DNA of 11,169 nt from Pseudomonadota bacterium (GTDB lineage: Bacteria > Pseudomonadota > Gammaproteobacteria > Halothiobacillales > Halothiobacillaceae). The stretch is from assembly GCA_021795795.1 (NCBI GenBank), contig JAJYPA010000242.1, positions 1 through 11,169 of the forward strand, given 5' to 3'. The notes below the pieces were generated by a model, which ran no database searches, was not told the origin of the DNA, and saw only the letters and a program-made list of their open reading frames with translations. Each line of letters opens with the position of its first letter. Position 1 is the first letter of the stretch. This document shows, one piece after another, positions 1 to 5,719 of the stretch. The translations under genes and the position numbers were made by a program.

Positions 1-983
1 GCCTGGTGCCCCTGCCGGAGCACCAGGTGACGCGGGGTTTCGAGAGCGTGTCCTTCGACCTGCGGGCGCTGGCCCACGGCAGGCCACGGACGGGCTCGGG
101 TTATCAGGTGTCGCCCGTCGGCAAAGCAAAGGGAGAGAAGACCGGACGTTTCATTGTCCGTCGCGACGACGGCTGTGTGATTTGCGGAAGCAAGGATCAT
201 TTGCACGCCCATCACCTGCGCAAACGTTCGCAACAGGGTTCCAATCGTGTCGGCAATCAGGTCGCGTTATGCGAAGACTGTCATGACGATGTGCATGCCG
301 GACTGATCGAGTTGCCGATCAAGGACGGTGCGCAGTGGCGGGACGCCAGCATGGTGAATGCGGTGTGCGGGAAGTTGAGAAAAGCAGCAGGGGATTTGGG
401 TCTGACGCCCGTGCCCGTCGAGGAATCCGTTTCGGCCCGCCGCCGTCTCGGTCTGGAGAAAACCCATGCGCTGGATGCGGTATCGGTGGCGGTCGCCCTG
501 ACCGGTGCGGGTGCCGTGGACCAGCGGGATGCTCTGGACATGGACCTGGCGCAATATCGCCGACACCGGCGGGCGCACATTCATGCCCAGCGGGACCGGC
601 TCTATTATCTGCCGGGTGAGAAGCAGGCCGTCGCGCACAATCGCCGCAATCGCTGCGATCAGGGCGATGTGGATTCCCTGGCCGAGTTCAGCAGGGCCCG
701 CCCGCAGGATGTGGGGCGCCTGCAGGTGAAAAAGGCCGTCCGTCTGTATACGCCGAACCGGGCGAAAGCGCCGGCAGTTGCTGGAGATCTATTCACCTGG
801 CAGGGAAAGCCGTTCGTGGTGCATGGCACCAAGGACAAAGGGCGCAACCTTCATTCGACAGAACTTCTGCCTCTCAGCGGAAAAACCTATCTTCCCGTAA
901 GCCATGCCAAGCTTTGCTTGCGCAATACCGGAATGGTGCCGTGCGTACGACTTATCAACAAGATAGCTTCAACAGAAGGGTAA
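1..983 (+). CDS. iscB: IscB-type RNA-guided HNH/RuvC endonuclease, C-terminal part (5' end outside window)
   Basis: The frame is open to the left edge, so the N-terminus (expected PLMP, RuvC-I and bridge-helix regions) is missing; the GTG at 6 is probably internal. Numbering from that GTG, a RuvC-II-like segment FESVSFD carries the expected acidic residue at E13. An HNH domain follows, with the C57xxC60 and C89xxC92 pairs, HAHH at 67-70, N84 and H97. A RuvC-III motif THALDAV holds H154 and D157. The remainder (QYRRHRRAHIHAQRDR, then an LYTPNR region) matches the usual IscB C-terminal arrangement. IscB is known to be a transposon-borne nuclease, ancestral to Cas9, guided by an omegaRNA encoded upstream of the gene, which would lie outside this window. 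All key HNH and RuvC-II/III residues visible here are present, so the visible part looks intact. IscB rather than IsrB, because the HNH domain is present. Confidence 0.9.
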   Translation, partial: LVPLPEHQVTRGFESVSFDLRALAHGRPRTGSGYQVSPVGKAKGEKTGRFIVRRDDGCVICGSKDHLHAHHLRKRSQQGSNRVGNQVALCEDCHDDVHAGLIELPIKDGAQWRDASMVNAVCGKLRKAAGDLGLTPVPVEESVSARRRLGLEKTHALDAVSVAVALTGAGAVDQRDALDMDLAQYRRHRRAHIHAQRDRLYYLPGEKQAVAHNRRNRCDQGDVDSLAEFSRARPQDVGRLQVKKAVRLYTPNRAKAPAVAGDLFTWQGKPFVVHGTKDKGRNLHSTELLPLSGKTYLPVSHAKLCLRNTGMVPCVRLINKIASTEG

Positions 984-993
984 GCGGGAATGG

Positions 994-1010
994 GGCGGTC
1001 GATGACCGCC
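994..1010 (+). other. Perfect hairpin just downstream of iscB
   Basis: GGCGGTC at 994-1000 and GACCGCC at 1004-1010 form a perfect 7-bp stem with a 3-nt loop, 10 nt after the iscB stop codon. No T-run follows, so it is a poor intrinsic terminator. IS200/IS605-type elements, which carry IscB-family genes, end in short subterminal hairpins, so this may mark the right end of the element. That role is inferred. Confidence 0.5.
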
Positions 1011-1032
1011 GCGCTATCTCTCCCCGGCATCA

Positions 1033-1293
1033 ATGCCTGGGTTTCCCGCGCAAACTGATGATCACCATCCGGATGGCAGCATCTGCCGCATATACTGGGA
1101 AGCCAAATTCATGGTTGACGGCAAACAGCGCGGACGCGGATTTTCTGTGCGCAAATATGGCTACGAAGGGGCATGGAGGTTGGCCACAGCAGAGCGTAAG
1201 CGACACGATGGTCGTCCGGTCCCCGCAAAAGCTCCAGATCCCCCAGCATGGCTTGTGGAGTTTGCTGCGGAGCGAGGGTTGGCGGGCTTATGA
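1033..1293 (+). CDS. Small AP2-like DNA-binding domain protein (86 aa)
   Basis: The core, about residues 20-63, reads YWEAKFMVDGKQRGRGFSV then RKYGYEGAWRLATAERKRH. This is the bacterial AP2/integrase-type pattern: W-x-A/V strand, V-D-G-K turn, F-S-V-x-K-Y-G, then an A-rich helix ending in R. In phages and mobile DNA such domains bind DNA and often occur in HNH homing endonucleases; here the domain stands almost alone, without nuclease motifs. ATG 1033 is the first start after an in-frame stop at 1003 and lacks a clear Shine-Dalgarno sequence. It lies 50 bp after the IscB gene, so it could be a passenger of the same element or a remnant of a longer protein. The domain call is fairly secure; the gene's integrity is less so. 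Confidence 0.6.
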   Translation: MPGFPAQTDDHHPDGSICRIYWEAKFMVDGKQRGRGFSVRKYGYEGAWRLATAERKRHDGRPVPAKAPDPPAWLVEFAAERGLAGL

Positions 1294-1307
1294 AGTGGCA
1301 TGCGCAT

Positions 1308-1430
1308 ATTACTGAAGCCTTCGAGAATCCCGTTGGTGATCTGGCTGTCGAACCAGCGGAGCACGCCGTCCTAGTGATTCATGATTGTGTAGGCGACTGC
1401 GCATGCGGCTGGACGTGCCGCGCATGATAC
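1308..1430 (-). pseudogene. ISL3-family transposase relic (C-terminal fragment with in-frame stop)
   Basis: Read on the minus strand, the DNA encodes AVAYTIMNH, a TAG stop, DGVLRWFDS, then QITNGILEGFSN. This matches the C-terminal DDE region of ISL3 transposases, whose consensus has a W before DGVL and an I-x-NG-x-x-EG motif carrying the last catalytic glutamate. The stop (plus-strand CTA at 1371-1373) sits where the family has W, so one TGG to TAG change explains it. Homology stops after FSN on the left and fades beyond about 1430 on the right, so most of the gene and both IS ends are absent. Confidence 0.75.
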
Positions 1431-1489
1431 GGAAATATAGAATGGAGCACGATTTCGACAAATTTTTGCGGGATACGATGAAATAAGCC

Positions 1490-1993
1490 ATGTTGCCACC
1501 CTATATCACCCATATCACATTATCGACAGGACACTCCCGGCACAGTCCGCGCAGCGAAGTGAGCGATGACGTACTTTCTGCGTTGGCACCATGGCTGGAC
1601 CATGCCGTAATTAGCGGCCAGCGAGAACCGCTGCCCGTTCCCGAGTTATCGCATTTCAGTGCCCACGTTACGCGCGATCAAGGGCTCCTTCTCTGTACGA
1701 TGTATGGTCCGTCTGGGCCGCATAGAGCCAGCAAACCCTACGTTGGAGATACGATCCCCATCGTCACAATCGGGTTTGCCCAGAGTATACGCCGTGGGCA
1801 AGAGTTGTGGGCGTTAATGCGAACGCAGTTCGGCGCAGCGGATATTCAGAAACCGCCTGAGCCCTGGTGTGCGGCGGCCATCCTGCCAGGCATTACGGCC
1901 TATCCAGGTATGGCGGAGTGGCTCGGCGATTTTGAGCGGTGTCTGGCCTGGGCATGGATTACCCGGAATCCGCAGATGACTGTCGTAGAATAG
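1490..1993 (+). CDS. Hypothetical protein, 167 aa
   Basis: I do not recognise the family. The frame stays open for 167 codons in a region where other frames are broken, and composition looks like that of a soluble globular protein: no signal peptide, no transmembrane segment, several tryptophans near the C-terminus (EPWCAAAILPG, WLGDFERCLAWAWI). ATG 1490 has no strong ribosome-binding site; it begins right after the ISL3 relic, so the original start could have been lost or changed. It is followed 45 bp later by another small + strand gene and may be cotranscribed with it. No function can be assigned. Confidence 0.6.
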   Translation: MLPPYITHITLSTGHSRHSPRSEVSDDVLSALAPWLDHAVISGQREPLPVPELSHFSAHVTRDQGLLLCTMYGPSGPHRASKPYVGDTIPIVTIGFAQSIRRGQELWALMRTQFGAADIQKPPEPWCAAAILPGITAYPGMAEWLGDFERCLAWAWITRNPQMTVVE

Positions 1994-2038
1994 GCTGATA
2001 CGAAGGAAAACATTGGCAGGCGTCGTTTAGGGGGTTAC

Positions 2039-2329
2039 ATGGAAAAGGTCGTCGGAAGTCATTACGCAGAAGCGGCGGAAATTAGCGTCGAGCCATGGGG
2101 AACTGTCTCTATAGGCGTCTGCCCGGTACTTGCCAACAGCAAAGGGCGCCCCAAGCTCGGCAAGGCAGTCGTACGCATCACAGGGCCGAATACCGAAGGC
2201 GGGATTGCGGCCATCAATCGGCTGGCGGAGATCGTTGTGCGGCAACTGGATGCCGGAGAAGGAGTATATACCGGCCCCAGAAATCTTTGCACGGACTCCC
2301 CTTATGCAAAAGGCGTTTTCAGAGCATAG
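2039..2329 (+). CDS. Hypothetical protein, 96 aa
   Basis: ATG 2039 is preceded by the purine-rich AGGGGG at 2029-2034, a good ribosome-binding site, which fixes the start. The protein (for example EPWGTVSIGVCPV, then KLGKAVVRITGPN and AAINRLAEIVVRQLDAG) alternates short beta-type stretches with one amphipathic helix and lacks signal or membrane segments. I do not recognise it. Its 3' end overlaps the next small frame by 26 bp, as is common in compact plasmid operons. Confidence 0.65.
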   Translation: MEKVVGSHYAEAAEISVEPWGTVSIGVCPVLANSKGRPKLGKAVVRITGPNTEGGIAAINRLAEIVVRQLDAGEGVYTGPRNLCTDSPYAKGVFRA

Positions 2330-2459
2330 AGCACGTTTTTTGCATCAGCCATTGCAGGGGCTTTGTGCTCGCAAGAACGGCGAAGACCCCGCGCAGGTTG
2401 TGGCTGACATGGAAAGCGCTTGGAACGCGCACTGCGCCAAAGCGGCACCGGGAATGTGA
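2304..2459 (+). CDS. Small hypothetical protein, 51 aa
   Basis: This frame starts with ATG inside the end of the preceding gene (26-bp overlap) and encodes a compact, probably helical protein with a balanced composition (MQKAFSEHRARFLHQPLQGL at its start, then a segment ending ADMESAWNAHC). There is no clear Shine-Dalgarno, so translation may be coupled to the gene before it. A longer in-frame version from 2130 would overlap the preceding gene almost completely and is less likely. Support is compositional and positional only. Confidence 0.4.
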   Translation: MQKAFSEHRARFLHQPLQGLCARKNGEDPAQVVADMESAWNAHCAKAAPGM

Positions 2460-2500
2460 CACCCCAGGGCATCGAAACATGGCTTGAACGGGGAAACATT

Positions 2501-2959
2501 ATGATTAACGAGCATGTTGGATCGCCGCGCAGGAGAATTGTGGCAGCGGTGCTTTTGGGCTTTGTTGCTGGCGTGGTTCTAGGTGTTATTGCCGGCGTTC
2601 AGCTATCACTCAACGAACCTGTTTTTGCCCGAGCCGTGGACCATAAGGCCTACTACCCGCAAGAAGAGGTGGCCCGACATGCAATTGCCGGAAATATAGC
2701 TTTGAACGAAGAGCTTGAAAGGGCTGAAATAAAATTGACCACAAAAGCCGGTCTGCCCCGTGCACGCGGGGATGAAAGGGAGTGTGCTTTCCGCGACCAC
2801 CAGCGGGTCGTCGTTTGCCCCGTGCATACGGGGATGAAAGGGCACAGATGTACGCCGCCGTGCTGGACGTGGTGTTTGCCCCGTGCATACGGGGATGAAA
2901 GGGATAGCAACGTTCATCGCTATCACATGGGTATGTTTGCCCCGTGCATACGGGGATGA
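2501..2959 (+). CDS. Single-pass membrane protein whose frame runs into the CRISPR array
   Basis: ATG 2501 follows GGGGA at 2490-2494 and is preferred over the upstream in-frame ATG at 2420. Residues 13-33 form one glycine-rich transmembrane helix with small-xxx-small spacing (GFVAGVVLGVIAG), preceded by a basic SPRRR, suggesting a cytoplasmic N-terminus. A polar, probably helical region follows (NEELERAEIK near residue 74). From about residue 84 the frame reads through CRISPR repeats and spacers, giving repeated ARGDER and AYGDER peptides, until a stop at 2957-2959. The natural coding part is therefore probably residues 1 to about 83, with the original C-terminus replaced or displaced by the array. 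Function unknown. Confidence 0.5.
   Translation: MINEHVGSPRRRIVAAVLLGFVAGVVLGVIAGVQLSLNEPVFARAVDHKAYYPQEEVARHAIAGNIALNEELERAEIKLTTKAGLPRARGDERECAFRDHQRVVVCPVHTGMKGHRCTPPCWTWCLPRAYGDERDSNVHRYHMGMFAPCIRG
2702..2730 (+). promoter_or_regulatory. Candidate promoter of the CRISPR array
   Basis: TTGAAC (2702-2707) and TGAAAT (2725-2730) are separated by 17 nt; an overlapping TAAAAT at 2730-2735 is an alternative -10. Transcription would begin around 2738-2742, just before the first repeat. The site lies inside the 3' end of the membrane-protein frame, in an AT-rich stretch that would serve as a short leader. Pattern match only. Confidence 0.35.
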
Positions 2960-3188
2960 AAGAAATAACGGTCCGCCCCGATGCTGCCAGCAGGGTTTGC
3001 CCCGTGCATACGGGGATGAAAGGAACAGGGAACGCAAATCGGGTAAATCGGGTGGGTTTGCCCCGTGTATGCGGGGATGCAAGAAAAGAGAAAGATGTTG
3101 GTTGCCCCGTGCATGCGGGGATGAAAGGATAAGGGGCAGGAGTTGTCCCGGTAATAGACCGTTTGCCACGTGCATACGGGGATGAAGA
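2751..3188 (+). CRISPR. Orphan CRISPR array, 8 repeats and 7 spacers, I-E/IV-A-like repeat
   Basis: The 28-nt repeats start at 2751, 2813, 2874, 2935, 2995, 3056, 3100 and 3161. The consensus begins GTTTG, contains CCCCGT-GCAT-ACGGGG (a 6-bp hairpin) and ends ATGAAAG. Spacers are 34, 33, 33, 32, 33, 16 and 33 nt. Hairpin placement and the ATGAAAG handle resemble type I-E and type IV-A repeats and imply transcription on the + strand with the leader at left. The first repeat has three changes that partly keep the stem (one G-U), the sixth and seventh carry wobble variants, and the eighth has a stem-breaking C to A and an altered end, as expected for the distal end. No cas genes are in the window, so processing would need Cas6/Csf5-type proteins from elsewhere on the element or host. 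Confidence 0.95.
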
Positions 3189-3304
3189 TGAAAAGGAAAA
3201 TAGCAAACGAATATGCAAAGCCTGGATTTTGGACAGTTATCGGCACAGACTATCAGAATGTCCCGCAGTACTCCGCCCATAGCCGCAGGCTTGGGGGGTG
3301 GTGA
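3182..3304 (+). CDS. Possible 40-aa frame beginning inside the last CRISPR repeat
   Basis: ATG 3182 lies within the degenerate last repeat and opens a 40-codon frame (KPGFWTVIGTDYQNV in its middle) ending at a TGA. The GGGGA of the repeat stem could act as a Shine-Dalgarno. The peptide composition is protein-like. It may be a chance frame, a genuine small protein, or the displaced 3' end of the membrane-protein gene that enters the array from the left. Low support. Confidence 0.2.
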   Translation: MKMKRKIANEYAKPGFWTVIGTDYQNVPQYSAHSRRLGGW

Positions 3305-3405
3305 AGCGGGACGATTGTGGCGCAGTGGATCAAATATTTGACCTGGTCAGAACCAGATTAAGCCGATTCCGTAGCGCTCAGTTTCCAAATTTATAACAAC
3401 AAAAC

Positions 3406-3441
3406 CCGTATGCCATGATGGTGAGAAGACCATCCATACGG
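3406..3441 (+). promoter_or_regulatory. 13-bp bulged hairpin overlapping a translation start region
   Basis: CCGTATG (3406-3412) plus GATGGT (3417-3422) pair with ACCATC (3429-3434) plus CATACGG (3435-3441), leaving a 4-nt bulge and a 6-nt loop. The hairpin ends one base before the GTG at 3443, so as RNA it could mask translation initiation; as DNA it could be an operator. There is no T-run, so it is not a typical terminator. The stretch 3305-3405 shows nothing else recognisable. Confidence 0.4.
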
Positions 3442-3442
3442 A

Positions 3443-3760
3443 GTGCCATTCGTGCAGCACTTTTCCAGATACAACCGCGCGCTTTCGCGCATGGCCGCAA
3501 AAACATCCGCGCAGGAACGGAACCGGAAAATCGACGAGAGGGCGATTCGAGGTCTGCAGGATATCCATCCCGGAGACCTTGTTCGTTACGCCTTCGACTG
3601 GCCGGTGTTGCGCGTGATTTCCGTTTCTCCGATGCGGATCGAAACCGTGAATGATGCCGGGCAGGTGATTACTTTCCATGGCGTGGAGTCGCCAGTTCCA
3701 GGCATCAGACTGCATGACCCCATAACGGTTGACGATCGTCTGCACAAAGCCAACGGCTGA
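3443..3760 (+). CDS. Hypothetical protein, 105 aa
   Basis: I do not recognise this protein. Residues 1-40 are basic and helical (SAQERNRKIDERAIRG), and the rest looks like a small beta-barrel (HPGDLVRYAFDW, LRVISVSPMRIETV, then a glycine-containing turn), of the kind often seen in KOW/SH3-like modules. The start is uncertain: GTG 3443 gives 105 aa but has no clear ribosome-binding site and touches a strong hairpin; ATG 3491 gives 89 aa and also lacks one. It stands alone between the CRISPR array and the J-domain operon. Confidence 0.5.
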   Translation: MPFVQHFSRYNRALSRMAAKTSAQERNRKIDERAIRGLQDIHPGDLVRYAFDWPVLRVISVSPMRIETVNDAGQVITFHGVESPVPGIRLHDPITVDDRLHKANG

Positions 3761-3944
3761 TGTGATCAATTTCTGATCGTTTTCCATGGATCATAATGAT
3801 CCTTGCCGTTTTCTCATCGATAACGTGCGGTAAACGGTGCGTTATTGAAAAATTTTCCTGAAATGGTGGTGTTACCATGTCTTGGATGTTGGGAATGATG
3901 CGGTTTTCCGCGCAATCCGGATAATTTCAAAAGGATCAGTCATC
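3761..3944 (+). promoter_or_regulatory. Upstream region of the J-domain operon with small palindromes
   Basis: This 184-bp gap should hold the promoter of the downstream four-gene operon. It has a perfect palindrome GGATCA-TAA-TGATCC (3788-3802), a TAACG...CGTTA pair a little downstream, and an ATGGT...ACCAT pair nearer the gene. These could be repressor sites. No convincing -35/-10 pair could be fixed by eye. Confidence 0.35.
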
Positions 3945-4565
3945 ATGCCATTGGAAAGCACCATCAACGCCCAAAAAACTTTTCGTCTCGCCATGTCCAT
4001 CTTTCCAGCATACGCCTCGGAAATCGAGGATTACGGCTCCGACTCCACGGGCCAGTTCTCGGGGAAGCTGTTTCGATCGCGCATCTCGGATAACCGCAAG
4101 ATCAGCGAAACCTATCTGGATATGTACGATGCGGATCCCGCTCCATTTCTGGCGCTCTTCCATGAAGCCTGCGACCCCCTGAACAAAGCGACGATTGCCG
4201 CTTTGGCGGGACGTTGGGATGAGGACAGCGAGGACGAGAATGACCGGCATGTGGCGGGTTGCCACCCTGTTTTTTGGGATGAAGCGGCGCCCATGCGTCA
4301 ATGTCTGGAGCAGTCCGGACGCGACGACATTTCGGAGATTGAACTGCTGGCCGTCATGCTTTCCGGCATGGTTCTCCTGTTCCGTGCGCAGGATGGCGCC
4401 TCTGCGGACATGGCCGCTTGTTTCCATGGGGATGGCAGCATGGTTTCGATGGACCATTTGCAGGATATGGAACGTCTGGCTTCCAGCATGGAAGAGGACG
4501 AAAACAACGACGATGGACACGACACCGATCCGCCGGACGACTACGAAGAACTGCAATTCAATTGA
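3945..4565 (+). CDS. Unknown protein with highly acidic C-terminal tail, 206 aa (operon gene 1)
   Basis: ATG 3945 follows AAAAGGA at 3928-3934, a good ribosome-binding site; an in-frame ATG at 3882 would add 21 residues without one. The protein is soluble with no signal peptide. Its mid-part includes SEIELLAVMLSGMVLLF, a hydrophobic helix more likely buried than membrane-spanning, and the last 27 residues are dominated by D, E and N (MEEDENNDDGHDTDPPDDYE). Aspartate- and glutamate-rich clusters also occur near residue 92 (WDEDSEDEND). Acidic tails are found in DNA mimics and in chaperone clients or partners, but no specific function can be inferred. It is followed 11 bp later by a J-domain gene, implying cotranscription and a possible partnership. 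Confidence 0.7.
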   Translation: MPLESTINAQKTFRLAMSIFPAYASEIEDYGSDSTGQFSGKLFRSRISDNRKISETYLDMYDADPAPFLALFHEACDPLNKATIAALAGRWDEDSEDENDRHVAGCHPVFWDEAAPMRQCLEQSGRDDISEIELLAVMLSGMVLLFRAQDGASADMAACFHGDGSMVSMDHLQDMERLASSMEEDENNDDGHDTDPPDDYEELQFN

Positions 4566-4576
4566 AAGGGACCACA

Positions 4577-4918
4577 TTGGCAAAAGACCACTATCAGACA
4601 CTTGGGCTGGATTATTCGGCGAGGACGGATGATATCCGCCTCGCTTTCCGGACGCTGGCGGCAACCTGCCACCCGGACAGAAATCCGGGAGAGAAGGCGC
4701 GGGAAAAGTTCCTGGAGATCCGCGCGGCTTACGACGTGCTCATAGACCCGGTATCCCGGTCTGCCTATCTGGACAGTCTGCGCCAGGCGGTGCGGGAAGG
4801 GCGGCCCGATGATCTGGCCGCTGCAGCCTGGAACAGTTATCTGGACCGTATTTTGACCAAATCTGCCGCGCAAACTCCCGGCTTTAGCCGTGGGGCAGGT
4901 TCAGAAGGGGGAATGTGA
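4577..4918 (+). CDS. Minimal J-domain (DnaJ-like) co-chaperone, 113 aa (operon gene 2)
   Basis: TTG 4577 follows GAAAGGG at 4564-4570; the first residues (MAKDHYQTLGLDYSA) align with a canonical J-domain start (DYYxxLGL), which supports the TTG over any upstream start. Helix II leads to the invariant HPD at residues 32-34 (CHPDRNPGE), then helix III (KFLEIRAAYDVL, D, SRSAYL). The domain covers about residues 4-67. J domains stimulate the ATPase of DnaK/Hsp70 and deliver clients to it. There is no G/F-rich region, zinc finger or C-terminal client domain, only a 45-residue tail with a basic helix, so this resembles a specialised J protein rather than the housekeeping DnaJ. Its stop codon abuts the next ATG, so the two are translationally linked. 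Confidence 0.85.
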   Translation: MAKDHYQTLGLDYSARTDDIRLAFRTLAATCHPDRNPGEKAREKFLEIRAAYDVLIDPVSRSAYLDSLRQAVREGRPDDLAAAAWNSYLDRILTKSAAQTPGFSRGAGSEGGM

Positions 4919-5719
4919 ATGCCCTGTGAAGCACAAGAACTTGTCAAACCAAGTGCGAACGTCGCATCCGACCAGACATCCTCAACGGCCTTGACCAAGG
5001 CATTTGCTCGACAGTTGGCCGAGTACCTGGAATTTGGCGGAGACCCGGTTCGCGTCGGCAACGATATCCAGAAGTTTGCCGATCAGCATGGTGATGATGC
5101 CGTGTCCGCGGTGGTCGATGAATTAAGCGACATCGACCTGTCCAATGTTCTGCGCCAGTTCGACCTGACGTTCACCTCTCCAATTCAGCAAGCGGTCACT
5201 CCGGAGCGTTTCGCGGTGCTGGTAGAAATGGAGCACAAATACGCGGCCGGAGATTATGCGGAACTGCGCGGCATGCTGTCCGGCGTACTGTTCGCCGAGT
5301 CTGACGAATCCCCGGATGACCACGTCATCGAGTGTTTGAATGCCATTGCCTTGCGGCCGCATGCCGTGGATCTCATATCCGGCATGCTGGCGAAACATGC
5401 GGAGAGAGGCGTTCTCCAATTCTGGTTCTCCGGAGATTTCCATGGGGATACTGAATCCGGGTATGACCAATGGCTGAATCAATGGCTGGATGATTGCCAA
5501 AAGGGAGCAGCCGAGCCCATGAATGTGGATGATTTGCGCAGCCTGGCAGCGCCTTGCACAAGATCCATCGATGCGGGTGCTGGTTCGGATATGGCCGATG
5601 GCGATTTGCAGCAACTTTGCTGGGTGTTACGGGAATACCATGAGGAATTGTTCCTGGATGTGGTGTTGCAAATATTGCGTGACATGGCCCGGCGTCACAT
5701 CGAAAACGGGGGTGCGTAA
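4919..5719 (+). CDS. Unknown protein, 266 aa (operon gene 3)
   Basis: ATG 4919 comes directly after the stop of the J-domain gene, with AGAAGGGGG just upstream as ribosome-binding site. The sequence is largely helical, acidic and soluble, with no signal peptide or membrane helix. Recognisable stretches include KAFARQLAEYLEFGGDP, VRVGNDIQKFADQHGDD and QLCWVLREYHEELFLDVV. I see no catalytic motif. Its stop overlaps the next start by one base (TAATG). By position it is a candidate client or adaptor for the J-domain protein, which is inference only. Confidence 0.75.
   Translation: MPCEAQELVKPSANVASDQTSSTALTKAFARQLAEYLEFGGDPVRVGNDIQKFADQHGDDAVSAVVDELSDIDLSNVLRQFDLTFTSPIQQAVTPERFAVLVEMEHKYAAGDYAELRGMLSGVLFAESDESPDDHVIECLNAIALRPHAVDLISGMLAKHAERGVLQFWFSGDFHGDTESGYDQWLNQWLDDCQKGAAEPMNVDDLRSLAAPCTRSIDAGAGSDMADGDLQQLCWVLREYHEELFLDVVLQILRDMARRHIENGGA

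Noticed and set aside
2606..3280. Minus-strand frames of 224, 202 and 107 aa across the CRISPR array
   Set aside because: Their repeated FIPVCTGQT and SSPYARGK peptides are simply translated CRISPR repeats.
3936..4664. Minus-strand 242-aa frame opposite the first operon gene
   Set aside because: It is antisense to a gene with a good ribosome-binding site and to the start of the J-domain gene, and its composition is not protein-like.
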